DNA of 32,630 bases, taken from contig JAUWIB010000058.1 in the NCBI GenBank assembly GCA_030605565.1, forward strand, positions 1 through 32,630, read 5' to 3'. Both the position numbers and the translations under genes were made by a program. Each line of letters begins with the position of its first letter. The first letter of the stretch is position 1. The DNA is from a bacterium. Lineage in GTDB: Bacteria; Zixibacteria; MSB-5A5; GN15; FEB-12. Below the pieces are notes generated by a model. It was not told the DNA's origin and ran no database searches. It saw nothing but the letters and a program-made list of their open reading frames with translations. Positions 1 to 7,172 of the stretch are shown in pieces.

Positions 1-704
1 CGCAGTTCCGGATTCGCCCGGGTATAACTGAGCACCAGTTCATCAAACTCGGTGGCCGAGCGGCTGCGCAGCAAATGCCCTGCCGCCTGATCGGTAATCG
101 TTTTGGTCAGGGCGAACACGGTTTCATCAAGTCGGTCGTGTAGCTGCTGCGAAGTGCGACGGTCAATGTAGTAGAAGGCTCCGGCAATGATCACCGCCAT
201 TATGAGAAAGGTCCAGAAGGAGAACTTGACCCGTAGCGTCAGCATGCGTCTGAGGAATGGATAGCCATCGGTAGATCGCGTTTTGATCCTCTTGATCATC
301 CGCAACTCGTTGCGTCCGGCCGAGGAGATGTACTCCACCGAGTCCATGATCTTCTGAATCATATAGAAGCCAAGCCCACCTTTGCGCCCCGATTCGATCA
401 GTTTCTCAAGATCGACAGCGCCCTTACCCTCCGGCTGGAAAGAGCGCCCGAAGTCGATCAATGAGATGGCTATCAACTTCTTGTAAACGACGATCCTTAG
501 TCTCAGGACACCCTTCTCATAGAGGTAGGCATGCCGAATGATGTTGGTGGCGGCCTCTTCGGTAGCCAGCAATACCGCCGAGACCTCCTTGCGGGCCAGA
601 CCAGAGGTAACGCAACTCTCGCGCACCGTGCGCTGGATGCTGGGAAGGTATTTCTCCTCGGCCGAGAATTCGGCGCTGATCTCTTTTACCGGACGCTTGA
701 ACAT
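1..704 (-). CDS. RsbW-like ATPase with membrane sensor region, C-terminus off the edge
   Basis: Partial gene that continues past base 1; about 234 residues are visible. Residues 1-140 look like an RsbW/SpoIIAB-type GHKL ATPase: ATEEAATNIIRHAY is the N-box, LIDFGRSF the G1 box, and GGLGFYMIQKIMDSVEY the G2 region. A single membrane helix follows (FWTFLIMAVIIAGAFYYI, about 162-180), then the start of a presumably extracytoplasmic region. Known RsbW-like domains bind anti-sigma antagonists or regulate PP2C phosphatases, so a HAMP plus SpoIIE output may follow beyond the edge; that is inference. The ATG at 704 is preferred, though a GTG sits directly before it, and no strong ribosome site is visible. 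It lies 43 nt after the barrel/TPR gene and is probably co-transcribed with it. Having the ATPase domain ahead of the membrane helix is unusual. Confidence 0.8.
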   Translation of the reverse strand, partial: MFKRPVKEISAEFSAEEKYLPSIQRTVRESCVTSGLARKEVSAVLLATEEAATNIIRHAYLYEKGVLRLRIVVYKKLIAISLIDFGRSFQPEGKGAVDLEKLIESGRKGGLGFYMIQKIMDSVEYISSAGRNELRMIKRIKTRSTDGYPFLRRMLTLRVKFSFWTFLIMAVIIAGAFYYIDRRTSQQLHDRLDETVFALTKTITDQAAGHLLRSRSATEFDELVLSYTRANPEL

Positions 705-747
705 CACTAAGAAGCTAATACCGGCCGACAGAGAGTTCCACTAAAAA

Positions 748-2709
748 CTATTGCGTGGAATCCTGGCGCGACCTTAGAAGCATCTGGCGGGCCTCGTTGA
801 TTTCCTTGAGAACCGCCGGACTGTTAGGATAGTATTTCAGAACTTCGTTGAAGGCGTCGATGGCCTGCTGGTATTCTTTCTTGCGATTGAAGTCCATCCC
901 CGACAAGTAATACGGATAGACAGTGGAATCTTTTTCGATGTCATCAAGTGAGGTTGTGTCCGCCTGAATACTAAACGTTCCGACCATGAAGTTCCTTGCC
1001 GACTGAAGTGACGCATCTTTCACCACGGCGGAATCAAAAGCTGTCTGGGCAGCGGCTGGATAGCCCTGTTCGTATAACTGCAAAGCGCGACGGGCATAGC
1101 GCTGAGCCTCAAGTTTGTCCTCGATGCGCTCTTTCCCGGTAGCGCCATCGGTGTGAGTCGAATCCAACTGCAGGATACGCAGGTAGGCCTCGAGAGCTTT
1201 CCCTAACAGTTTTTCCCGTTCAGCACTGTCGGCCAACACCAGACTGAAAACGATCTCCAGGTCACGACCCTTTTGTACATCTCCCTTGAGATTCAGAGCC
1301 TCGGTGTTGGCGGGGTTTTCAGACAGAATCATGTCCAGAAGATCCAGGGCACACTGATAATCACGGCGACGGAAACAGGTGTCGGCTTGGCTGAGCAGTA
1401 ACAGATACATGCTGTCGGTGAACTCACGTTCCTTGTGCAACAACGAATCCAGGAGGGTAACGCGCAAGACCGAATCAGCCTCAGCCCGCAGACGATCCAG
1501 GGCGAGCCGTGATCGTACGATCCCGCTGTCGGCGCGAGCTACGTGATCGCTGCTGTCGGCAAAGACACGAGCGTCATGGAAAAGAACATAGGCGGTATCG
1601 TACTGCCCGGCGTCGAACTGATCCCGGGCCAGGCTGCCGTAATGATCGAATTCTTCACCCCGATAGATCGGGAGTGAGTCGCGCCAATTGACTGTAGGCG
1701 TATGAGCGCCGAACTTGCCCTCAAACCAGGACCAGAATTCCGGCGGATTGATCGACAGGGAAACAGCCTGTCCGTGACCGCATTTCCTCCACGCTGTTTT
1801 GGCCCAATCAAAAGTGACAAAACGCCAGCCGAATCCGAGACCAACGGTCACATGTTCGCCGTCATACCCCACCCGTCCGGCCAGACGGATATCGTAATAT
1901 TCGTAGCAGGCTAACTCACCCCCAATGCGAAACCTCCCCTGTGGGTCATCAATGTAGTCCCGTTCGACGGCTTCCAACTCGGCGGCCAGAGTTGCTTCCC
2001 ACAGACTATCTGTAGTATAGTAGCGTCCTGTTATACCCAACAGAGCCGAGATATCCAGAGCCGTATCACTACCCAGTCGAGAGACTTCCGCCCCCAGGAT
2101 ATCGCGCGCCACCGCGCCCACTACGATATCGACATCGCGCCAACGGGTAGGATAAGCAACGCCCAAGTCCATTTCGACGGTGAAGTCATCCTCACGGTAG
2201 AGCTTCCACCACGATGGTTTGAGAGAAGCACCGACCGCCACTCGCTCGGATACCAGACGGGCAACACCCAGGATCGGCTGAAACGTCCAATTGCGACTGG
2301 TCGATTGAGAACGGGGCCAGCTTCGCCTGTTAGCGCGTATCCAGTCGAGTCCAACTCCATACATCAGTTCCCGCTCAGCATATTCGTTGACCGCGTATAT
2401 TGACAGGCCTTGCACCCGAGTGGACAAGTGTCGGTAATCCAGAATTGAATGCCGTGGTGTCAGGTATGTGAGCAGGGCCGGGTTGCTTGCAGCGGTCGAA
2501 AGATTGTGAGTTGATGTCACCGAGGTACCGCCCATACCCAAGGCTCGCGCTCCCAGGGCAGGCAGGTACAGACTGTCCTCAGCTTCCTGGGCCATAAGGT
2601 GAGATGAGCCGAGTAGCGTGGCAGTGGCAATCGCACAGATTAGGATTCTCCGGCCGAAGGCGCCGAGGTGCGAAGATTCACTTCCTGATGATTTACGAGA
2701 CCAAGCCAC
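748..2709 (-). CDS. PorV/PorQ-like outer-membrane barrel protein with C-terminal TPRs
   Basis: About 653 residues from a GTG at 2709, which has AAGGA roughly 10 nt upstream. The frame is open to a TTG at 2805, but that leaves an implausibly long stretch before the signal peptide. The signal segment RRILICAIATATLLGSS ends near MAQ (about residue 41). The mature start, with YLPALGARALGMGGTSV followed by ASNPALL, is typical of the PorV/PorQ/FadL-like barrel families of the FCB group. The barrel runs to about residue 355 and is rich in short amphipathic strands. The rest is helical with TPR-like units, for example YQQAIDAFNEVLKYYPNSP near the C-terminus. The barrel should sit in the outer membrane with the TPR part in the periplasm. 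Substrate and partners are unknown; a secretion or assembly role is inference. Confidence 0.75.
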   Translation of the reverse strand: MAWSRKSSGSESSHLGAFGRRILICAIATATLLGSSHLMAQEAEDSLYLPALGARALGMGGTSVTSTHNLSTAASNPALLTYLTPRHSILDYRHLSTRVQGLSIYAVNEYAERELMYGVGLDWIRANRRSWPRSQSTSRNWTFQPILGVARLVSERVAVGASLKPSWWKLYREDDFTVEMDLGVAYPTRWRDVDIVVGAVARDILGAEVSRLGSDTALDISALLGITGRYYTTDSLWEATLAAELEAVERDYIDDPQGRFRIGGELACYEYYDIRLAGRVGYDGEHVTVGLGFGWRFVTFDWAKTAWRKCGHGQAVSLSINPPEFWSWFEGKFGAHTPTVNWRDSLPIYRGEEFDHYGSLARDQFDAGQYDTAYVLFHDARVFADSSDHVARADSGIVRSRLALDRLRAEADSVLRVTLLDSLLHKEREFTDSMYLLLLSQADTCFRRRDYQCALDLLDMILSENPANTEALNLKGDVQKGRDLEIVFSLVLADSAEREKLLGKALEAYLRILQLDSTHTDGATGKERIEDKLEAQRYARRALQLYEQGYPAAAQTAFDSAVVKDASLQSARNFMVGTFSIQADTTSLDDIEKDSTVYPYYLSGMDFNRKKEYQQAIDAFNEVLKYYPNSPAVLKEINEARQMLLRSRQDSTQ

Positions 2710-2830
2710 CGTTGAACAATCCTTCTTACCGACCAGTAGTAATCCGCACGACCCAGGGTTAATGTGACGTCTGCTCCGAACATTGCCAGGAGACACTCGC
2801 GCCAATTCGCCGGGGGCTTATGATGCAGCT

Positions 2831-2858
2831 AATATAGGTGCTTTTTGGCAAAACGCAA
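2831..2858 (-). promoter_or_regulatory. Candidate sigma-70 promoter for the barrel/TPR gene
   Basis: On the minus strand, TTGCGT (2858-2853) and TATATT (2836-2831) are separated by 16 nt. The predicted start near 2824 lies downstream of folD and upstream of either possible start of the barrel gene. This fits a transcription break in the 180-280 nt gap after folD. The -35 match is moderate. Confidence 0.4.
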
Positions 2859-2987
2859 CCATTCCGAAGGTGTCTTTGTGAATATTTTGTCATTATCAAA
2901 GAGGAGTCCGGGAAAGCAGGCAGGTTGGACTTCGCCGAGAGACTAACCGGGGCTGAACGTCATCGCCGCGAGTTAGTACACCGACTC

Positions 2988-3869
2988 TCAGGACGTGATC
3001 AACTCAGCAGCCGTAACAGTGTTGACCATCAACATGGCGATGGTCATCCGTCCGACACCACCCGGCACCGGGGTGATCCAGGACGCTTTCTCGGCGCAAC
3101 CGGCAAAGTCAACATCACCCACCAGCCGATATCCTTTGTCAGTCTCGGGAGCGTCCACTCTGTTGACACCAACGTCGATCACTACCGCTCCCGGCTTGAT
3201 CATGTCGGGCGTCACAGTCCCCGGATGGCCGACAGCCGCAATAAGAATGTCCGCCCGCCGTGTGATACTGGGCAAGTCGAGTGATCGCGAATGCGCTACA
3301 GTCACAGTGGCGTTGGCCATCGGTCCTTTCTGCAGGAGCATGGCGGCCACCGGCTTCCCCACTATGTTGGAACGTCCCACCACCACCACTTCTTTTCCGG
3401 CCGGATCAATCTCATAATGCTCCATCAACTTTATGATTCCGAACGGAGTGCAGGGCAGCAGTCGGGGGCGTCCGACCAACATCAGACCGACGTTGTGCGG
3501 ATGAAATCCATCGACATCCTTGTCCGGGTCGATAGCCAGAGTGATGGCAAGTTCGTCAATCTGCTTCGGCAATGGTGATTGTACCAGGATGCCGTGGATC
3601 CTGGGGTTGTTGTTCAACTCGGCCACGATCTCCAACAGTTCCCGCTGGCTCGTTTTACTCGGTCTTGTGATCACCTGTGAATAGAGACGGAGTTTCTCGC
3701 AGGCTTTCGCTTTGGAGTTGACATAGGTGGCCGACGCCGGATCATCACCAACCAACACGGCAGCCAGTCCCGGTTGGATACCGCGCTCGGCTAAAGCGGC
3801 GATTCGCTGCTTCAGCGCCTTGCGAACCGTCTTGGCAACTTCTTTGCCATCAATAATCTGAGCCGTCAT
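2988..3869 (-). CDS. folD: FolD, methylenetetrahydrofolate dehydrogenase/cyclohydrolase
   Basis: 293 residues, the normal length. FolD interconverts 5,10-methylene-THF and 10-formyl-THF in the cytoplasm using NADP(H), supplying one-carbon units for purines and formyl-Met. The family signatures are present in order: YVNSKAKACEKL with the catalytic Tyr/Lys pair (about 50-60), QSPLPKQ and DKDVDGFHPHN (about 100-125), PCTPFGIIKLM, the Rossmann motif VVVVGRSNIVGKPVA (about 160-175), and the C-terminal PVPGGVGRMTIAML. It starts 15 nt after the YmdB-type gene and is probably the last gene of the housekeeping operon. Nothing unusual is seen. Confidence 0.97.
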   Translation of the reverse strand: MTAQIIDGKEVAKTVRKALKQRIAALAERGIQPGLAAVLVGDDPASATYVNSKAKACEKLRLYSQVITRPSKTSQRELLEIVAELNNNPRIHGILVQSPLPKQIDELAITLAIDPDKDVDGFHPHNVGLMLVGRPRLLPCTPFGIIKLMEHYEIDPAGKEVVVVGRSNIVGKPVAAMLLQKGPMANATVTVAHSRSLDLPSITRRADILIAAVGHPGTVTPDMIKPGAVVIDVGVNRVDAPETDKGYRLVGDVDFAGCAEKASWITPVPGGVGRMTIAMLMVNTVTAAELITS

Positions 3870-3884
3870 AAGTAAACTAATGGT

Positions 3885-4712
3885 TTAGGGTTCCTGAAGG
3901 AGTTGGTCCGGTGTGAATTTCTCCAAATCGAAGTCGACCCGGAGCCGTTCAAACTCCTCAGCGCGACCGGTTTCAGGGTCGATGCGGACCAGTACGCCCG
4001 ACAGCTTCACATCGTCGGAAGCCGTAGTGAATCGTTTTGGCATCCCGGTCAGAAAGCGACCCAAAGCCGGGCCTTTTTCCATACCGATAACCGAATCGTG
4101 TGGGCCGGTCATGCCAGCGTCGGTAATGTAGGCGGTGCCGCGCAGAGTTATATGGTCATCGACCGTCTGAACGTGGGTGTGTGAGCCGATCAAAGCGGAG
4201 ACCTTGCCGTTAAGATAGACCCCCATGGCTTGTTTCTCGGAAGTGGCCTCGGCATGAAAATCGACCAGAATCACATTGGTCTGTTTAGCCACAAAGTCGA
4301 CTTCGCGGCGGCCGACCTGGAAGGGGCAGTCGATCTCCTTCATGTAAGTACGCCCCTGAAGGTTGATAACACCTACTTTTACGTCGTTGACGGTATCGAT
4401 ATGGGAGCCGCGACCGGGGCAGCCATACGGATAGTTGGCCGGGCGCAGGAGTTTCGGCTTAAGCTCAAAGTATTCGAGGATGGCGACCCTGTCCCAGATA
4501 TGGTTACCCGAGGTCTGGAGGTCGATACCGTAAGTGAAAGCTTTGGTCGACATCTCAGGAGTAATACCAAAACCACCGGCGGCATTCTCGACATTAGCCA
4601 CCACGTAATCGACCTTGTATTTCTCCCTGAGAGGTTTGATCATGTGCGCGCAGGCCTGTCGTCCGGCTTTCCCGCAGACGTCGGCCACATAGAGGATAGT
4701 GAAAAGAGACAT
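3885..4712 (-). CDS. ymdB: YmdB-type metallophosphoesterase (TIGR00282 family)
   Basis: 275 residues, typical for the TIGR00282/YmdB family. Bacillus YmdB is a cyclic-nucleotide phosphodiesterase that affects biofilm and motility decisions and is often encoded next to rny. Metal-ligand motifs visible are VADVCGKAGR near the N-terminus, ANVENAAGG, TSGNHIWD, DFHAEATSEKQA and IGSHTHVQT. The first motif is usually GDIVGKPGR, so the leading Gly is Ala here while the Asp ligand is kept. The ATG at 4712 gives the expected N-terminus, yet no clear Shine-Dalgarno lies upstream; the start abuts a long inverted repeat (4714-4774) that could limit translation. It lies downstream of rny and upstream of folD. 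The family assignment is firm; the substrate here is unknown. Confidence 0.93.
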   Translation of the reverse strand: MSLFTILYVADVCGKAGRQACAHMIKPLREKYKVDYVVANVENAAGGFGITPEMSTKAFTYGIDLQTSGNHIWDRVAILEYFELKPKLLRPANYPYGCPGRGSHIDTVNDVKVGVINLQGRTYMKEIDCPFQVGRREVDFVAKQTNVILVDFHAEATSEKQAMGVYLNGKVSALIGSHTHVQTVDDHITLRGTAYITDAGMTGPHDSVIGMEKGPALGRFLTGMPKRFTTASDDVKLSGVLVRIDPETGRAEEFERLRVDFDLEKFTPDQLLQEP

Positions 4713-4713
4713 T

Positions 4714-4774
4714 CAGCAAACTTTCTAAGGTGGAATGAATCCCTTCCCAAACCGCTCGCTTCCACCATTTGCTG
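4714..4774 (-). promoter_or_regulatory. Nested inverted repeat abutting the ymdB start codon
   Basis: Read on the minus strand, CAGCAAA (4774-4768) pairs with TTTGCTG (4720-4714), and inside it GGTGGAA (4766-4760) pairs with TTCCACC (4735-4729). Both 7-bp arms are perfect. The base of the structure lies one nucleotide before the ymdB ATG, so the initiation region would be folded. It could be a translational control element or a processing site; function is inference. Confidence 0.5.
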
Positions 4775-4792
4775 AGCGGCGGCAACAACTAA

Positions 4793-4818
4793 GGGTAGAG
4801 TTTAATAAAACTCCACCC
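4793..4818 (-). promoter_or_regulatory. 11-bp stem-loop downstream of rny
   Basis: On the minus strand GGGTGGAGTTT and AAACTCTACCC form an 11-bp RNA stem (one G-U pair) with the loop TATT. It lies 32 nt after the rny stop. Only a weak T-rich tail (TTAGTTGTTG) follows, so it may be a partial terminator, a 3' stabiliser or a processing site. Confidence 0.5.
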
Positions 4819-4849
4819 CGTTGGCAACTCTGCGGCTGCAAATAATCAG

Positions 4850-6415
4850 CTATTTCGCGTATTCAGTGGAACGTCTTTCTCTGATAACAGTAACCTTGAT
4901 CTGGCCCGGATACTGCATTTCGCTTTCGATTTTGGTCGCGATATCACCAGCCAGGATGCTGCTGGCCAAATCATCCAGCGTCTCATGCTCCACAATCACC
5001 CGCACTTCACGCCCGGCCTGAATTGCGTATGCCTTGGACACACCCATGAAACTGTCGGCCAGTTCCTCCAATTGGCGAAGTCGCTTAATGTAAGCTTCAA
5101 GAGGCTCGCGACGGGCGCCCGGTCGCGCCCCGGAGATAGCGTCGGCGGCTTGCACCAGAATTGGATAAGGGCTCAGGGCCGCCACGTCGCCATGGTGCGC
5201 CTCAACGGCATTGACAACGATATCATTCTCGTTATACCGGCGTAGATAGTCGGCGCCGATCTGGGTGTGGGTACCTTCGGTTTCGCGGTCAATCGCTTTG
5301 CCGATGTCATGTAGTAAGCCGCAACGTTTGGCAAGAACGGCATCCAACTCCAGTTCCGCCGCCATCAATCCGCAAAGCATGGCCACTTCTTTGACGTGGA
5401 CCAGGACGTTCTGTCCATAAGAAGTTCGGAATTTGAGCTTACCCAACTGCTGCATACAGTCCGGGTTAAGCCCATGCACACCCAACTCAAAGCAGGCCTG
5501 CTCGCCGGCTTCACGAATGATTACCTCCATCTCCTTCTCAGATTTCTCCACCACTTCCTCGATGCGAGTAGGGTGGATGCGACCATCACTGATAAGTTTT
5601 TCCAGCGCCATACGACCGATTTCACGGCGAACCGGATCATGCCCCGACAGGATGACTGCCTCGGGAGTGTCATCGACGATCACATCAATACCGGTAGCAG
5701 TCTCGAAAGACCGAATATTACGACCCTCACGTCCGATGATCCGTCCTTTCATCTCGTCGTTGGGCAGGCTGACCACCGATACGGTTGATTCAACCGTGTG
5801 GTCGGCGGCACAACGGTAGATAGCCGACAGAATGATCTCCTTGGCTTCTTTGTCGGCCTCACGTTCGGCTTGATCCTTGATCTCTTTGATACGAGCGGCG
5901 GCTTCGATCTTGGCAGCATTGAACATGTTGTCCATGAGCAGTTTCTTGGCCTCTTCCGGTGTCATCTGAGCGATCGTCTGAAGTTTCTCATTCTGCGCAT
6001 TGATGATATCCTCCAGTTCGGCCTCACGCAGAGCGATACCCTTCTCACGCGTATGGGTGCTCTTCTCGCGACTGACCAAATCCCGATCGCGCTGGTCCAG
6101 GACAGATACCTTTTTGGAAAGCCCGGCCTGGCCCTCATGGAGTTCTTTCTCGGCTGCCTCCAGTTCCCGGCGTCTGGCTTCAGCCTCCTGTTCAAACTCC
6201 CCCTTGCGTTTGAGCCATTCTTCTTTGGCTTCGAGGGCGGCCTCGCGACGCTTTATCTTAGCTTCGTTTTCTGACTCGACGATTATTCGTTCGGCTTCAG
6301 ACTTGGAGTGGCTCAACTGACGTTCAACCGAGCGTCGAGCCATGGAGCGAGTCACAAAGTATGAAACCGTCGCGACAATCACCGCGATGGCAACGAAGAT
6401 CACAACATCGTACAT
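4850..6415 (-). CDS. rny: Ribonuclease Y
   Basis: 521 residues, the standard length. RNase Y is a membrane-anchored endoribonuclease that starts mRNA decay. A membrane helix lies at about residues 4-22 ([18 protein letters not shown]), followed by a long charged coiled coil to about 200, a KH RNA-binding domain with [15 protein letters not shown], and the HD catalytic domain with [10 protein letters not shown] and AHHGD. The C-terminal [17 protein letters not shown] block is also family-typical. The ATG at 6415 has GGGAGGA 4 nt upstream. It is followed by two stem-loops and a YmdB-type gene, the usual neighbour. The zapA-rny order with cell-division genes upstream is common in many phyla. Confidence 0.98.
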   Translation of the reverse strand: MYDVVIFVAIAVIVATVSYFVTRSMARRSVERQLSHSKSEAERIIVESENEAKIKRREAALEAKEEWLKRKGEFEQEAEARRRELEAAEKELHEGQAGLSKKVSVLDQRDRDLVSREKSTHTREKGIALREAELEDIINAQNEKLQTIAQMTPEEAKKLLMDNMFNAAKIEAAARIKEIKDQAEREADKEAKEIILSAIYRCAADHTVESTVSVVSLPNDEMKGRIIGREGRNIRSFETATGIDVIVDDTPEAVILSGHDPVRREIGRMALEKLISDGRIHPTRIEEVVEKSEKEMEVIIREAGEQACFELGVHGLNPDCMQQLGKLKFRTSYGQNVLVHVKEVAMLCGLMAAELELDAVLAKRCGLLHDIGKAIDRETEGTHTQIGADYLRRYNENDIVVNAVEAHHGDVAALSPYPILVQAADAISGARPGARREPLEAYIKRLRQLEELADSFMGVSKAYAIQAGREVRVIVEHETLDDLASSILAGDIATKIESEMQYPGQIKVTVIRERRSTEYAK

Positions 6416-6533
6416 TACATCCTCCCGCCCGACCGGATCAGCCGGACGCGTTATCTATTTATAAACAGTTGGGATTAGTAACTACGCGAGGGACGCAGTA
6501 AATCGGACGGGGCAAACCTGCGAAACAGAGCGA

Positions 6534-6848
6534 TCAGGAAAGCTCGTGCTCCAGGTGGGTCAGAATACTGTCGGCTCGAGAATTGAACTGATCCTTGGCG
6601 CCGGCCAGTTGTTCGTTGGATTCCATTAGCTCCGACGCCAGCGACATGGCGGCCAGAATTGCGATCCGGTCACGACTACGAATACGATTGTCGCCGGCCG
6701 CTTCCTTCATTCTGGCATCCACGAAATCCGCCACCCTGGAAATGTAGGATGGATCAGTTACCCCGGTGATAGGGTAATCCTCCCCGAATATATTCACCAC
6801 CACTTTGTTCTCGCCACGCGTATCAGACATCATCAACCCGATATTCAC
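6534..6848 (-). CDS. zapA: Cell division protein ZapA
   Basis: Up to 104 residues. ZapA binds FtsZ and promotes filament bundling at the division ring. The N-terminal domain carries the signature VVVNIFGEDYPITGVTDPSYISRVADFVDARMKE, split here as VVVNIFGEDYPI, then DPSYISRVADFVD; AILAAMSLASELME and a coiled C-terminal helix follow. The longest start is a GTG at 6848; ATGs at 6833 and 6830 are also possible, and no start has a decisive ribosome site. It lies between the ZapB-like gene and rny. The 118-nt gap to rny shows no clear RNA gene. Confidence 0.92.
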   Translation of the reverse strand: MNIGLMMSDTRGENKVVVNIFGEDYPITGVTDPSYISRVADFVDARMKEAAGDNRIRSRDRIAILAAMSLASELMESNEQLAGAKDQFNSRADSILTHLEHELS

Positions 6849-6923
6849 CTAATCCGGTCGTAATTACTATCCTACCAATTAACAACAATTTACCCAAACA
6901 GCCAGGCACCGTCAAGATAAAAC

Positions 6924-7172
6924 TCAACCAGCCAGTTTTTCCAGTTCGTCCAGCCGATTAAGAACTGATTGCAATTTGGTCCGCACCGCCTCGGACTGAT
7001 CGGCCGCCTTCAGCGACTGGCTCTTCTGCTGCTTGTCCAGCCCGGACATCTCAGCTTTGAGTTGGCGATTCTCGGCCTTGAGCGATGCGTTTTCTGATTT
7101 TAGGTTTTTGACCATCTCCAGGAGTTGGTCAACCTTTTGAGCGATCTGATCCAGAGTATCAGTCACCGTCAC
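6924..7172 (-). CDS. ZapB-like coiled-coil cell division protein
   Basis: 82 residues, nearly all one heptad-repeat coiled coil: LDQIAQKVDQLLEMV, LKSENASLKAENRQLKAEM, then a Gln/Lys-rich hinge and LQSVLNRLDELEKL. The size and pattern fit the ZapB/DUF904 type that bridges ZapA-FtsZ, and zapA is the next gene. The start is a GTG whose last bases overlap the pheT stop (GTGA), indicating translational coupling. Coiled-coil similarity alone is weak evidence, so the name rests largely on context. Confidence 0.75.
   Translation of the reverse strand: MTVTDTLDQIAQKVDQLLEMVKNLKSENASLKAENRQLKAEMSGLDKQQKSQSLKAADQSEAVRTKLQSVLNRLDELEKLAG

Noticed and set aside
6416-6533. 6S RNA gene between zapA and rny
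   Set aside because: 6S RNA follows zapA in some bacteria, but only 118 nt are available and I see no closing stem or central bubble.
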